This document shows positions 32,901 through 44,696 of a stretch of 64,000 nucleotides of DNA, piece by piece. The notes below the pieces were generated by a model. It saw nothing but the letters and a program-made list of their open reading frames with translations. It made no database searches and was not told the DNA's origin. The position numbers were made by a program, and so were the translations under genes. Each line of letters starts with the position of its first letter. Position 1 is the first letter of the stretch. Source of the stretch: Cystobasidiopsis lactophilus (Eukaryota; Basidiomycota; Agaricostilbomycetes; Agaricostilbales; Chionosphaeraceae); NCBI GenBank assembly GCA_001599975.1, contig BCIO01000006.1:1607587-1671586 (forward strand), read 5' to 3'.

Positions 32901-35900
32901 CGGACGACGAGAACGCCTTGCCCGTCGAGTTCACTGCCAGCTCCGTGCCCGATGTCACCCTTCTCAGCTTCGTCTTGGACTCTGTGGACGTCGCGCTTGC
33001 GGTTGATGCGACTTCGGTCGTTAAGCTCCTCCTTCCCAAAGGTCTCACCTTCCGCTTTGACGACACCCCCTGCGACACCTATCTCTCACATGCTTGCCTC
33101 GATGTCGCCAAAGTCAGCCTGCAGATGCTCGGCCAGACGGAGCCAGACTTATGGATGGAACTCGGGGCTCTGGAGACCGACTTGTTTGCGATCATCAACA
33201 CGACCGCGGACGATTACGACGAGCGCGTCGCTGCTCAAAAAACCTTCGTACAACAAGAAGACGCTGACACTGGCCGGTTTCGCTCCTTCTACTCCAATGC
33301 CACCACCCCATCCGACCCATTCGACGTGCACCTTGGCCTGTGCCTCCCCTCTTTCAATCGGATTGCTCCTGCGAACATGGTACCGCCGAGTGACCAGATG
33401 TCGGTCCAGTCCGAGTCTGCGGAGTCGCTACTGGGCGACTCGTCCTCTTCCAATTCGGCTTTTTGGAACAATCATCCCGCAGACCTGCCACCAAAGGCCC
33501 GCAAGAACCAAGCCTCTGGATCCTTCCCCTTTCAGTCATCAGACGAGGAGGATTCAGATGAGAGCGACACCAGCTCGGCGACAGCTAGCGAAATGAGCTC
33601 GCACCAGTCCTTCCGCATTGGGGCGCCGCCAGTGTTTTCTCCTGGTGTGCACAATCTATTGGCGCTCTTTGGCCTTTGTGCTCACCGAAGGTCTTTTACA
33701 GAAATTCCTGCGCTGCAGAGGTCGGATGGGCCGTACGGGTCGATTCTTCGATTCTTCACCAAGAGGCTCGGCCCGCACGGAACGCCCGCATTCCACCCGA
33801 CGCTTTCAGCACCACCAGAAGAAATACAAAACCCGCCAACAAACCAATTTTCCATGTCGGAAGCTCTGCAACATCCCTTCATTTCGCGCGACATGACCCA
33901 GGTCGCAATATCTGGACAGACCACGCACATTTATGTGGCCTCGAAGAGGAACCCCAGCGTCCTGATCACTCCTCTGGTCTTTGATCATCTCACCAATCTC
34001 CTGTTGCAGCCGGATCCTGTCCTGTTGGAGCGCTGGCACGACACGCTGTCGCTGTTCTACATCGCCAACTTTGCGCCTCGTCCGCCGACCCTGAATCGCT
34101 CAGCCTTCTTCTTCGCACCGCCGAATTTCGAACTCCAGTTTATACAACAGGCCGACTTGCAGGCGAAAACGCGCCGCATGACAGAGGGCCGTGCCTCGCT
34201 CGCACAACTCTTCATCCAACAACCCTTTCTTCACTTGCTACTCGATCCTGATTCGACACGATTTAAGGTGACCTGTTTAAAATCCCACTTCCACCTGTCC
34301 TTCCCCTCGCCCCCGGTCCACGTTCGCCAAAACAACGACTCGTTCCGCTCTGTTCTCGACCTCACCGCGGCGCCAATTGTGTCTGCCGAGATGCAAAGGC
34401 CAACTCTTGATGTTGTCACTGTTCCGCATCCTGAGGAAGGCCCGCCACCAGCTCACGCCACGAGCGTCCAGCTCGAGATTGGCGACGCCGACGTCAACTT
34501 CTTGGAGTCTGCGGCAGAGCTGCTGACTTGCTCCGTTTTCTCATGGTATCGATCGACCGTCTTGTTCAGCAAGACTGCGGTCGAGCGAAGTCGGCGGCGT
34601 CAGTTTGCGCTGCAGTATTTTGTGTGGCTCATCCTCCACTACTCGGCCGGCAACGTGCCTACCGACCCCGCCTTCCTCAACCGTATCTTCATTCTCATCC
34701 AGTCTGAGAAAAAGCAAAACATTCGAATGCACCAAAGTTGGCGCATACAAGCGCACATGCGCCACGCTTTGCGCGTGCTGCTTGCCACGAGCACGCCGTT
34801 CTTGGAGACGCTGACGGGGGACATGGAGGGGGCGCTACAAGGGAAGGACTTTGAAGACGTTGACGAAGCTCGGATGCACAAGCAAGCTGTTCCAGTGCTC
34901 CAGTATTGGCAGGCGCAAGAGGAGGCATTTGACAGCCTGGATCCCGAGTCCCTCACCTTCATCGATCACCTCTACGGCCAGCCCAGCCTTGATCAGGCAG
35001 CTTCTTCCGATCCGATGTTCTGGCACCTACTGCCCGCCCTCTGCACTGTCCAGACCGGCTCTTTCCGGACGATCTTGCTCGATCCCAAAACGGCGTCTGA
35101 CAACCACCTGCTCGTTGGTCCTGTGACAGCAACCTTCAGTGCTCATTACGGGTCCTCCAAAGCTCCCAGTGGCCCTGTTGGCGGCAAGCCTCTCGAGATC
35201 CAGGCAGACGTCGCTTTCACCCGCCTGGTCGCTAATTCCGACCCTCACCTCCTCGCCCTTGTTCACCACGTCTCTTTGGTGCGGTACTACTACGAAGATC
35301 GCTTTCGTGCCGCTTTGGACGAGAGCCGTGCCCACCCTGGCCCAAGTTTGCCACTGGCGCTGCCGTACATATCTTTCGCGGCCGCAGTTGCTCTCAAGAC
35401 GCTCTCCGCCTCCGGTACTGGTCATGGTGTGGCTCTTGAAGTCATTTTGTCCAACACCGCCTTCTCGGTGATCGGTTCATTTGCGCCGGTCACGCCTGCC
35501 GAACCTCCTTCCTTGGACGTCCCAAATCCTCCCGCCAAACGCGCCAACCACCACGCTTTGGGCCTCTCACTCAACATTTTTAGCGGCATTGAAGGAGCGG
35601 CTCTGCTCGCTTCAGACTTTGTGCGCCAGCGACGGCACACACTGGGGCGGGTCGAGCTGCAGCGCATGCGGGCCCACTGCTTGGCCCACGTGCCTTTGCA
35701 GCAGTTTACCTCGCTCCCGTCGACCCATCAAAGCAAGCTGTTCCTTCACATCCCGCACCTCCAAGTCGACTTTCCAAGGAGCTTGACCAAGATGCACGCC
35801 TTCTTCGAGGAATGGTCGGACGAAAACCTGCCTCAAACGAAGTTCGCCTTCGAAGAGTTGCGAAAAGACATTGAGCTCAGCCAGCTCTCGAGGAACCCAC

Positions 35901-38900
35901 CACGGTCGACGTCATCGGCAGAGCCCAGCGTGCACGCTTTGGCCTTCGATGTTCTGGCTACGAGACCAGTGTTGGGGCACTTGGTCCTCGACAAAGCCCT
36001 TCTCACCGTCCAAGTGGCTACCACGCTCCGAGTCGAGTACCACATTGCCGGCATATCAGCGTTTGCAGACGCAACTCCCAGCCAGAAGCGCCACGCGTTT
36101 GGGCTTGAAGTCATCTCGCAAACCCTGTCGTTTGTGGGCGAAAAAGCAACGCCAGATGGTTCCCCTTTGGCCGAAGGCATTACCTTCCCTACCTTACGCA
36201 TTCGGGCGTCGAGCGAACGGCAAAAGTTGACTTTGAGAGCGTCGTCCGATGCAATCGGGATTGCGTGCGTGGTTTCTGGCCCGCGCAGATCGCTTTACTG
36301 ACGAGGCGGCCTTCAAAGTGTGACGGCTAGTGTCATGGACAGCTTGATTGCGCTGCAGCAGCGATTTGGCCAAGATTTCGACGAGGGCCTGGCTCTCTTC
36401 TCGTCAACCAAGTCTCGAAGTAGGGAGGCGACGGTTGCCTTGAAGCCCGCCTCCAAGATCCCCTCGACTTCCTGGGAGCTGCACTTCCTGCTGCGACGGT
36501 TCTCCATCAGCATCAACAGTCCCACTGCCGTGCAGTACGTGGAAGCTGGTCAAGTCACCGGCCTGGTGACTCCGCGGCGCTTGGAAGGCGGCATGCAACA
36601 CGACTGGCGGGCTTCAGTCTCTGCCCTCTCGCTGTATCTGTGTCCTACATCCACACCACACAGCGAACTCGCCAAATTCACCATCAACTTGGAACTGGGC
36701 AACAACTTCAACAACATGCCCGCCCCGTGCAACCAAGAGCACGCCGCAGCAATCGGCGACAGTCCGCGTGTACATCTGCAGCTGCACAAGATCGACGCCA
36801 GCATGCAGCCTGCAGCTGTTGGCGCTCTAGCAGACCTCGTGGATCACTATATTTTTGAAGTGACGCGGCGCAAACGAGAACGCGCTGACGAGGTGGCCAA
36901 GATGCGACAGCGGCTGGTACAAACGCTAGAAATCTCCGAGCTCCCGCAGGCGATTGCTAAAGGCCCGTCCTGGATCGACCGCTGCGTGCTGTCCCTTACC
37001 GCCGACCAGATGCACATCGCAATTCCTCTCGATGCTGTCGAGACCTTCCACGGCACTGTCTTCCTCGTCTCTTTGCAGCACCTAACATTCGCTGCTCGCC
37101 ACGCCACTGCTGGCCAAATCCGCATCCACAACTTCGCCATGCAGTTCATCGACAAATACGATCCCGAAGCCAAAGAGCGCTCCATGCTTTTCACCAAGAA
37201 CCCCTTTTCAGACAACGGTGTCTTTTTCCCCAACACCCAGCTTTCGGTCGCACCGCAGTCCTTGGCAGCCAACCTCGATCGCAAGTATGTGGTTCTGGCC
37301 GACTGCGCCGGCGTCAACTCCCACTGCAACTCTTCGATTGTCCAGAAGGTCTTTCGCTTACACGATGTTATCGAAGTGTCGAAGCAACGCTTCAAGACCT
37401 TCTCTGAAGAGCACCTGTTGCAAGCGGAGCTGAAGCCAGAAGTCCCTGTGTCGGCAACCCCAAAGGAGGACGGGCCGAATCGGCGAATGAAGGTCGAAGC
37501 CAGGCTGGTTTTCCACGAGAGCACTGTCCAGCTGCACCATCTGGCTCCGACTGGCAAGGCAGCTGCGACGATGGACCTTGGGCTCGCCATGACGCCTGCT
37601 TCGTTCTTGCCCTCTTACCTCCAAGAGCGCCCCAAGCACCGCAGAGGACATTCGGCCGTCGGTCGCACGCTCACCGCGCAAAAAGGCAGCGTCGACCTGT
37701 CCAAGCAGTATGACGAGATCAAACTGCCGCAAGTGGAGATCCAGGCATTCTTCGACAAGCCTACTGCGACCCCGCACCCTCCCTCTTCAAGTCCTAAACC
37801 GGGCACGCTCTCGTCGACTTTGCAAATCCGCACCATTGTCGGCTCGAGCACCAACACGATCTATCCTTCTGTCATTCCCTTCGTGCGCGACATGCTAAGG
37901 CACGGCACGGACCGCATTGTCACTCGCGACAAGTCGCCGACGCCGGCAAACGCTACGCAAGAGTCGTCTCTCAGCGGCTTGGCTCTACCTGAGCAGGTGT
38001 CCGCCATGCGCATCTCGATTTACGTTCAGATCGAAACTTCCAAGCTGATCGTCTCGTGTTCTCCCTACAACAAGGTGGATGCCAAGCTCAATTGGCAAGG
38101 CGGTGGAGCACTTTTCACGCTTGAACCGGGCGCCAAAGGATTCCGGGTCGCCGCAAGGGCGGAGGAGGTGAAGTTCGAGCTGGGCATCGATGTGAGAGCT
38201 CCGTTCCTTTCATGCACCCCCCTCTTGGAACTCAAACGCTATGCTGTTGCTTACAGTTCAAGCCGGACAAGTGCATCACCGGTTCAGCAAAGAACCTGGT
38301 TCTTTCGGTCGCGCTGGAAGTTGACTCGCATTCGCACGGAAGCGCGGCGCACTCCAAAAACCACGTCCTATCCATCGTCAGCAATGTCTCGGAAGTCAAA
38401 GGCAGCTTCGACCTGCGCCAATTTTTAGACAGCGTTAATTTTCAAAACGTCTGGATTGACGCCTTACCTTTCGATGCCCCGACCACGCCTTCGTCACCTC
38501 CCGCCTCGGCTTTGCAAACAACGGCTCACCGCGTCGCAGCCGAGCCCATCCCTCATCCCGACGCCCCGCATTCAAAGCTGTCCATACTCGTGCTGGTCCA
38601 GGTCGACCAGGCCGACGTTTACCTCTCGCTTACCGACCCCATCGGCAAGGCTTCGATCCAGCTCAAAACTTGGGTCGCCCGTGGCGCCTCTGTTCCTCTC
38701 CAGCACAAGCGTTTGAACCTGTCATGCGCGTCCTTCTCCGTTCTTTCTACTGGTCGCATCGCTGGCTCTTTCAACATCAACGACTCGGAGTTTCAGACGG
38801 TGCTTCGCGACATGCCCACGTCTCAAGGGCAGCCTTCTGCTGATTTGCTGTCGCTTCGATTCAGTTGCGGCCTCTTGGACGTCTGCTTTGACGCCGAGCA

Positions 38901-40358
38901 CAGAAGGCTGCTCATGGCCAAGTTGGACCCCTTCCACGTCGAGATTGGCGATCACTGGGCTTTGGACACTCGTCAAGAGCAGGAGCGCTCCCTAACTTTG
39001 GCGTTCTCGGTCGTGATGAGCGACGTATGGATGATCGCCACGTCTAACACGTTTCCGACTTTTGTCCGCTTCGCCCAAGACATCGAGGCCGTGGTGGTCA
39101 AAGCCCGCTCATCCGCCAAGCCGGTCGTGTCCTTGCCCAGCCGCAAGCCCAGCAACAGCGTGTATAGCGAAGTGCTGGACCAGTTGGCCGCCAAGACGCC
39201 GAACTTTGTCTCCTCGCCCGAGACCTTGCGCTCCTCCACTTCGTCCAACGCCTTCGGCATCACCATCATCAAAAGGCTCCACTTCTCGGCAGACCATCTG
39301 CGAGTGGTTGCCTTCGACGAGCACTTCTCCGACTCGGTGTGCTATCGCGCCGACGTGGGCTCCATCAAGGCGGACCTCTCCGTCGACAATGCAGACGCTT
39401 CGATCCACCGGAGCATCTCCATCGCCGCGCCCTCGGTCTCCCTGCGCCAGCTCAAGCTCAAGCAGATCTCCAACTTGCAAGAGCGGGCCATGGACCTGCA
39501 AGAGTACAGCAACGCGTTTCACGACTCGAAGAAGACGGTCGTCGTCGGCATGCCCACGACCAAGGCGAAGATGGAAAGCTGGGAGGTGGACGGCCGACTG
39601 CAGCACAACTGCACCATTCGCTTCGAAGGCAGCTCGCTGGGTTCGACGCTCCACTTTGGCATTTTTGGAGCCCTTTCGGACGTGCGTGATTGCCTTGCCC
39701 TTCAGTCATCTTTGCGTGACAACTGACCATGCTGTTTATCCTGCACAGCTGAGCCGAAAGTACTCGTCGCAGCTTCGGGCGGCGCTAGCCGGTGACTACA
39801 ACGACTCTGACGCTGTGGTCAAATCTCCCAACCCCGAACACCTTGACCCGATCAAGCGGCCTGGAGAGGTAGACAAGCCGTTGGGAGTCCACGAGTCCGC
39901 CTTGCCGGTGATGGCCGGCCTGGACGAGGCGAAGGAGCGGCGCAAGCTCGTGTTCGTGCCGCTGGCCAACGACATTGACAAATTCAAGTACAACGCGTTG
40001 GGCGATGGTGGGTTGACTTTGACCTACTCTTGCCTATTATTTGGGCTTATTTTGTTGCTTGTTGCCCACAGCGACCGGCTTTGTGTTCAGTGGCCTAATG
40101 GGCTTCAAGGAGGACCACCTCCCAGACTACATTCACAAATGTGCGTTGAATGGCTTCGCTCTAAGCCATCACCCTACTTTGGCTTAAGTCGTGAATTCCG
40201 CACAGGGGCCACGGTGCCGTTGGACCAGCTGCTGCACCTGCTGGCGAAAACGTGCGTTTGTCTCCCAGTTCCGTTCGAACTTATCTCACGCAATTTGGTT
40301 CTGTTTCCTACACAGATACCAGCAGAACCTCAGGCGCAACGCGCATGTACTGGCTTGA
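29946..40358 (+). CDS. CSF1: CSF1/BLTP1 bridge-like lipid transfer protein
   Basis: Eleven exons: 29946-29968, 30024-30734, 30798-32428, 32488-32566, 32602-36264, 36319-38191, 38257-39681, 39749-40007, 40072-40140, 40206-40251 and 40316-40358. They total 9822 nt and 3273 aa. The first exon is 23 nt and joins to give MVTVLVATIFYLFYLNRILG, an N-terminal membrane anchor as in yeast Csf1. FSPLGGRILFKDLRYYSRN and TMTLRYWFWRVR then match the conserved Csf1 start. The rest is long beta-rich repeating-groove sequence with a Ser/Asp-rich disordered insert (about 33430-33600). The C-terminus FSGLMGFKEDHLPDYIHK is well formed. The family bridges ER and plasma membrane or mitochondria and moves phospholipids in bulk; in yeast it supports GPI-anchor synthesis and cold growth. 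Length is in the range of other fungal members. Confidence 0.93.
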
Positions 40359-40635
40359 TGGCTGGCCACCCAGCTGCAATCAGGGGTGAGTCCGTCGCCA
40401 CCTCCCTCCCGAATTTTCGCTTACACCGCCTCTGACTTTCCATTCGGTCTTCTTGCAGATATAATTAGATTCTCGCAAGTAACTCGCATGTACAATAGCT
40501 TCACGATTTGCCCTTGTAAAACCACCACAACTTTGGGCGAGCTTCGCATTGAAACTCGGCTCCGCTGCTCCCGCGCTTGGAGAAGCCCTCCTGAAAGATT
40601 CGAAGGCCACCCTCGCGGTGCCTCGAGCCAACAGC

Positions 40636-42411
40636 ATGTCGACCGCAACGACGAGCAGCTGGCTGTTCAGCGCCGGCCCCGTTGCAGCCGCCAAAGCCGA
40701 GCCCGTCGTCAAAGAGCCAAGGCCGAGCTTGCTTCGAAGCAAGACTTCAGCCACCAACCTTCAGTGGCCTGGCAGCGAGATGCAGGGCTCTGGGCACCGG
40801 CTGCGCTCTCGGTCTTTGGTCTCTGGCCCGGCGTCGGCCTCGTCCCTGGCGCTCAGCTCGCTGGCGGCGACGCAGGAGCAGGCGAATTACTCGGACCCCG
40901 AATCGCTGACGGATGCGACGACGACGACGGACGAGAGCTCGCCGCCTCCGACGCCGACTGCTCCGACCACCTACGCACCCGCCATCGCTCCCGTGGCCAG
41001 CAGCAGCAGCGGCCTGTGAGTGGCGGATGAAGCTCGGCTTTGAAAATTTGTTTGTTGTTTTCTAATGGTTTGAACCCTCCTCGTTCAGGCGCCCGCGGAG
41101 CTCGTCCTTGCACGTCTACCGGCCTCTGACGCCGGCTTTGAACTCGGGAACGGGCGGGGATATCAAGGGTAAAGGCCGGGAGGGATTGTCCAGGAAGCAG
41201 TCTTGGATCAGCCTCGTCATCGACTCCATCTCGCCATCTACCGCGACGACCCAAGAGCAGGAGCAGCACGACGGGCCGTTGCTTTCCACGCATCACCATC
41301 AACATTCGAGGATCGAATCGCTCGGGGCGCCGCTGCTGGAGGACTCGACGCCGGGCTTCTACTCGCTCGCCCAGCCCATCGGCATCCTCACCGGCATCTT
41401 TGGCCTCTCCACTTTGGTCGTCGTCTACTCCATCTCCACCGTCCCGACTTTATCCCTGCCGCACGACTTGGCCGAAGTGCTCGACCAAGGCGTCCAGCTT
41501 CGACACTACGCCGCCGGATCACCATATGCTGGGGCGCACATCCTCCTCGTCCTCACCGTTCTGTTCATTTACAAGCAGGCCTTCTCCAGTGCGTTTGTCT
41601 TCACTCCATCCCTCTCTGTGGATCAAAGTCCGATAGCGATGCACAGTCCCGGGCTCGCTGCTGACCAACGTGCTCTTTGGCTCGCTCTATGGCGTCTTCC
41701 CTTCCACCATTCTAACCTCCATCTTGACTGCCGTTGGATCATTAGCATGCGTGCGTTGCTCTCCTTAACAATAGACCGCTTTCAAGTCTCAGATGATTTG
41801 AAAACGCACAGTACCTCATGGCCCGGAAAACTTCGCCTCTAGTGCGCTACTTCATGCCCAAGCCGCTCTCCATACTTCAACACGAGATCGATACACGCAC
41901 TTCCCGGCCGTCGGACCTCTTCTCCTACCTCTTGCTGCTCCGCCTCTTCCCGCTCTTGCCCTACTCGGTCCTCAACATCGCCGGCGGCGTGCTCGCCTTA
42001 CCTCCCTCCACCTTCTTCTGGACCCTTGTCCTCGGATCAATACCGTATAACCTCGTCACCACCCAGATCGGCGACATCCTCTCCACCTTGCCCGCCGGCT
42101 CCGCCACCGACCTCAGCTCGATCTGGACCCCGAGCCTCTTCGCCAAGCTCCTCGTCATCTCCGCCGTCTCGGCCTTGCCGATCGTCTTCAAGAAGCAAAT
42201 CCAGGCGTACCTGGGCGGTGCCGAGGACCCGTCGCCTTCGCCTGTGGTCGGGACAGGGGAGGAGGTCGAGCTGCTGGCTTCGAGCGCGAGGACCGGGAGC
42301 ACGGTGGAGGGCAACTTGCAGCCGGGCTCAAGTGGGAGGCTCATCCACCATGGGCATGGGCATGGAGGGCGGCGGATGGCCAGCATCGACTCGCCCTTGG
42401 AGCGGCTTTAA
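40636..42411 (+). CDS. VTT-domain (TVP38/TMEM64, SNARE-associated Golgi) membrane protein
   Basis: Four exons, 40636-41015, 41089-41588, 41647-41750 and 41812-42411, giving 527 aa. The long N-terminus (about 1-215) is Ser/Thr/Pro-rich and probably cytosolic. Membrane segments begin at QPIGILTGIFGLSTLVVVYS, and HILLVLTVLFIYKQAF follows. The VTT core has IPGSLLTNVLFGSLYGVFP, then LTAVGSLACYLMARK, LRLFPLLPYSVLNIAGG and LGSIPYNLVTTQIG. These match the DedA/TVP38 fold with its re-entrant loops and conserved proline and arginine; several members (TMEM41B, VMP1) are lipid scramblases. It ends in a His/Gly-rich tail. The start at the internal ATG (MSTATTSSWLF) is provisional; codons upstream are open but lack an ATG. 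It lies 280 bp after CSF1, also a lipid-transport gene. Confidence 0.85.
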
Positions 42412-43002
42412 CACCTCTCTAATTAGGCTGCATTTCGTTCTTTCATCGCTTGCATAGTTTGTTCTTGCATTCTTTTTGGCATGCATCCGTCATGGTCCTT
42501 TCGACCCATAACTAGAGGATGTTGGACTCTTCCATGTCAGAGTGCACGCCACCCAAGTCCTTCTTTTTCGAACGAGCTGCCCAACATGCCTGCCCAGGCT
42601 GCGGACGCGCAGGTCGAGCGTAGCCGCTTCAAGAGAGCTGCTGGTGACGCCGAGCACACCTCCTCCGACAACGCTCCCGGAGCCAGCCAGAGTCCACGCC
42701 CCAGTCCCCTGTACATGCTTGTAAAAAAAGCACCCCTCGCTTGACGCTACAACCTTATAGATCCACGCACATATTCGATAAGATCTTGAGATTGCCACCT
42801 CATACTGTAAGAGGCGGGGCGGGCAACGACGGGCAACGTTCCCAGTAGACCCCCTTCGAGCTACTGCGTCGCGTCGTACTAACATCAAGCAGTGGAGAAA
42901 ACGGCAACACCCGAACACAGGGCGGGGCAAGGAGTGTGAAAGTGAGAACAGGCAGAGAGGGCATCACATCTCGTCCAAGCGCCTCCAACGCAAAGCAAGA
43001 AC
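42412..43002. other. Intergenic, no gene recognised
   Basis: About 590 bp with the 3' flank of the VTT gene and the promoter of the SDR. Short open frames only. Confidence 0.45.
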
Positions 43003-44104
43003 ATGGCAGAACTCTCCTACGAAGGCTTGACCTATATTGTCACTGGCGGAGCAGGCAAGCCAACGCCTGACCTGACCAGAGCACACCTCTGACCTCGTCG
43101 ACCACGATGAAGGCGGGCTCGGCTCTGAATATGCTACCCTCTTGGCCAGCCGTGGCGCGAACGTGGTCATCTCCGACATCTCACCTCGTATCGATGAGGT
43201 AGCAGCACAAATCAAAACAGCAGCGGGCAAGGGCGACATCTTGGCCGTGAAGGGCGACATCACCAAAATCTCGGATGTCGAAGCTTTGGTCGATGCGGCT
43301 ATCAAAAAGTATGGCAAGATTTCAGGATTGATCAACAATGCTGGCATTGTGCGAGCAAACGGCTTCTTAAGCGAGTCGATGTGGGTTCCTTGGCCTGAGC
43401 TCGGAGCTCCCACTCGCCACTGACTTTCTTTGCCTTTCAGAGAGGGTGCCCATTCCTTTATGAACACACACTTCTGGGGCTCCGTCTACTTGGTCCGGGC
43501 TGCCTATCCGCACATGAAGAAGGAAGGCTTTGGCCGCATCGTCAACATCACTAGCTCCACGCTGTTCGGCATGGACGACTGGGCCTATTATTCGTGTGCA
43601 AAGGCCGCTACAGCAACTCTTGCCCGGCAGTTTGCTATCGAGTTCGCAGGGACCGGTATCACTGCCAACTCTTACGCTCCAGGTTAGATGATCGCTTTTC
43701 TCGCCACTTTCGTTGATTCTCATATCGAGGTATTGCTAGTGGCCCACACTGCATCTGTCAAGGCCACAGTGGCGGACCAGAGCGTTTTGCACCCTGCCCA
43801 CAAGGTCCCGATCGCGACCTGCGTGCCCGTCTATCTGCTCCACCCGTCCAACAAGCACAACGGCGATTGCTTCTACTCTGCAGGGGGCCAGGTTCGCCTT
43901 TCTCTGCCTGAGCGCTGTCTCCGTGTCTGATATTGGCTTCTTCAGGTGGCGCAAATCTACTTTGGTTCAAGCAAGGGAGGCATCAACCCCAACTTGACCA
44001 TCGAGGGCGCCCGGGACATCATCGAGTCGGGTGAGTCGGCGAAGGACATCAAGAACCACAACAACATTGTCGAACAGGTGGCATGGGGAATCCCAGAGGC
44101 TTAA
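43003..44104 (+). CDS. Fox2-like short-chain dehydrogenase, stand-alone domain
   Basis: Multi-exon. It begins MAELSYEGLTYIVTGGAG, with the glycine motif completed after an intron as GGLGSEYATLLASRGANVV. Then come SGLINNAGIVRANGF (NNAG), GRIVNITSSTLFG (Ser), WAYYSCAKAATATLAR (Tyr-x3-Lys) and GTGITANSYAPG. The late part, HKVPIATCVPVYLLHPSN, then YSAGGQVAQIYFGSSKGG, resembles the SDR module of peroxisomal multifunctional beta-oxidation enzyme Fox2/HSD17B4, but as a single domain without hydratase or a C-terminal SKL signal (it ends GIPEA). It is probably a 3-hydroxyacyl or related dehydrogenase of unknown substrate. Intron 1 (43055-43112) uses a GC donor. Confidence 0.82.
43055..43112 (+). other. 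GC-AG intron splitting the SDR glycine motif
   Basis: A 58-nt intron with donor GGCAAGCC and acceptor GATGAAG. Using it yields the intact T-G-G-A-G-G-L-G cofactor motif in frame; no GT donor nearby does so. Confidence 0.75.
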
Positions 44105-44696
44105 AAGACGAGAGCAAGCGAGACGGTTTGGCGAGCTTTGCCTATCTGATCGCCCAATCTGATCCAAGAGTAGCGACAAGTACCACCAATACAATCTTGT
44201 ACCATATCACGGTCACACATGCACTCAGCAGATGTCACTGCCCGAACGTCTTGTACCGTCTCTGGCCATCATCTTTTGCCACCCGTTTGCCACCGTCTTC
44301 GCCGATGATGCTCGCGCTCTCTGCTTTTTACCTGCTTTCTATGTCATGTTAATCCTTAAGAACTCACATCCACTCGTCCCTGCTGCGAATTTCGAGCCAG
44401 GCCACCGCTCCCCGCTTCGATTTCCAAAAACTTGGGCGGCCAGCTGCGGCCAGCCAATCGCCCCGCCCAATCGACCATGCCGCCTTCGGGCCGTCTCATT
44501 TCATCCACAATGATCGTCCTGCGAAGCCCAAAGTGTGGAGGTGACCCCCCACTAGCTTGCCCGGTGCAATCCCTCTCCTTTGCCTTTCGCAACCGGGATC
44601 ACCGCTCGCTCGCTATTCTCGCTCTTGTTTTGCATCTGCAGTCTTGACTTCATCTTTGATTTGACTGTTCGACCATTACTTTGCCTGCAAAACAAG
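44105..44696. other. Intergenic, no gene recognised
   Basis: About 590 bp containing the 3' flank of the SDR and a CT-rich promoter of the monooxygenase (about 44560-44640). Confidence 0.45.

Noticed and set aside
39062-40435. 457-codon plus-strand frame overlapping the CSF1 3' end
   Set aside because: It is in a different frame from the conserved CSF1 exons and is Ser/Arg/Pro-rich in the way of a +1 shadow.
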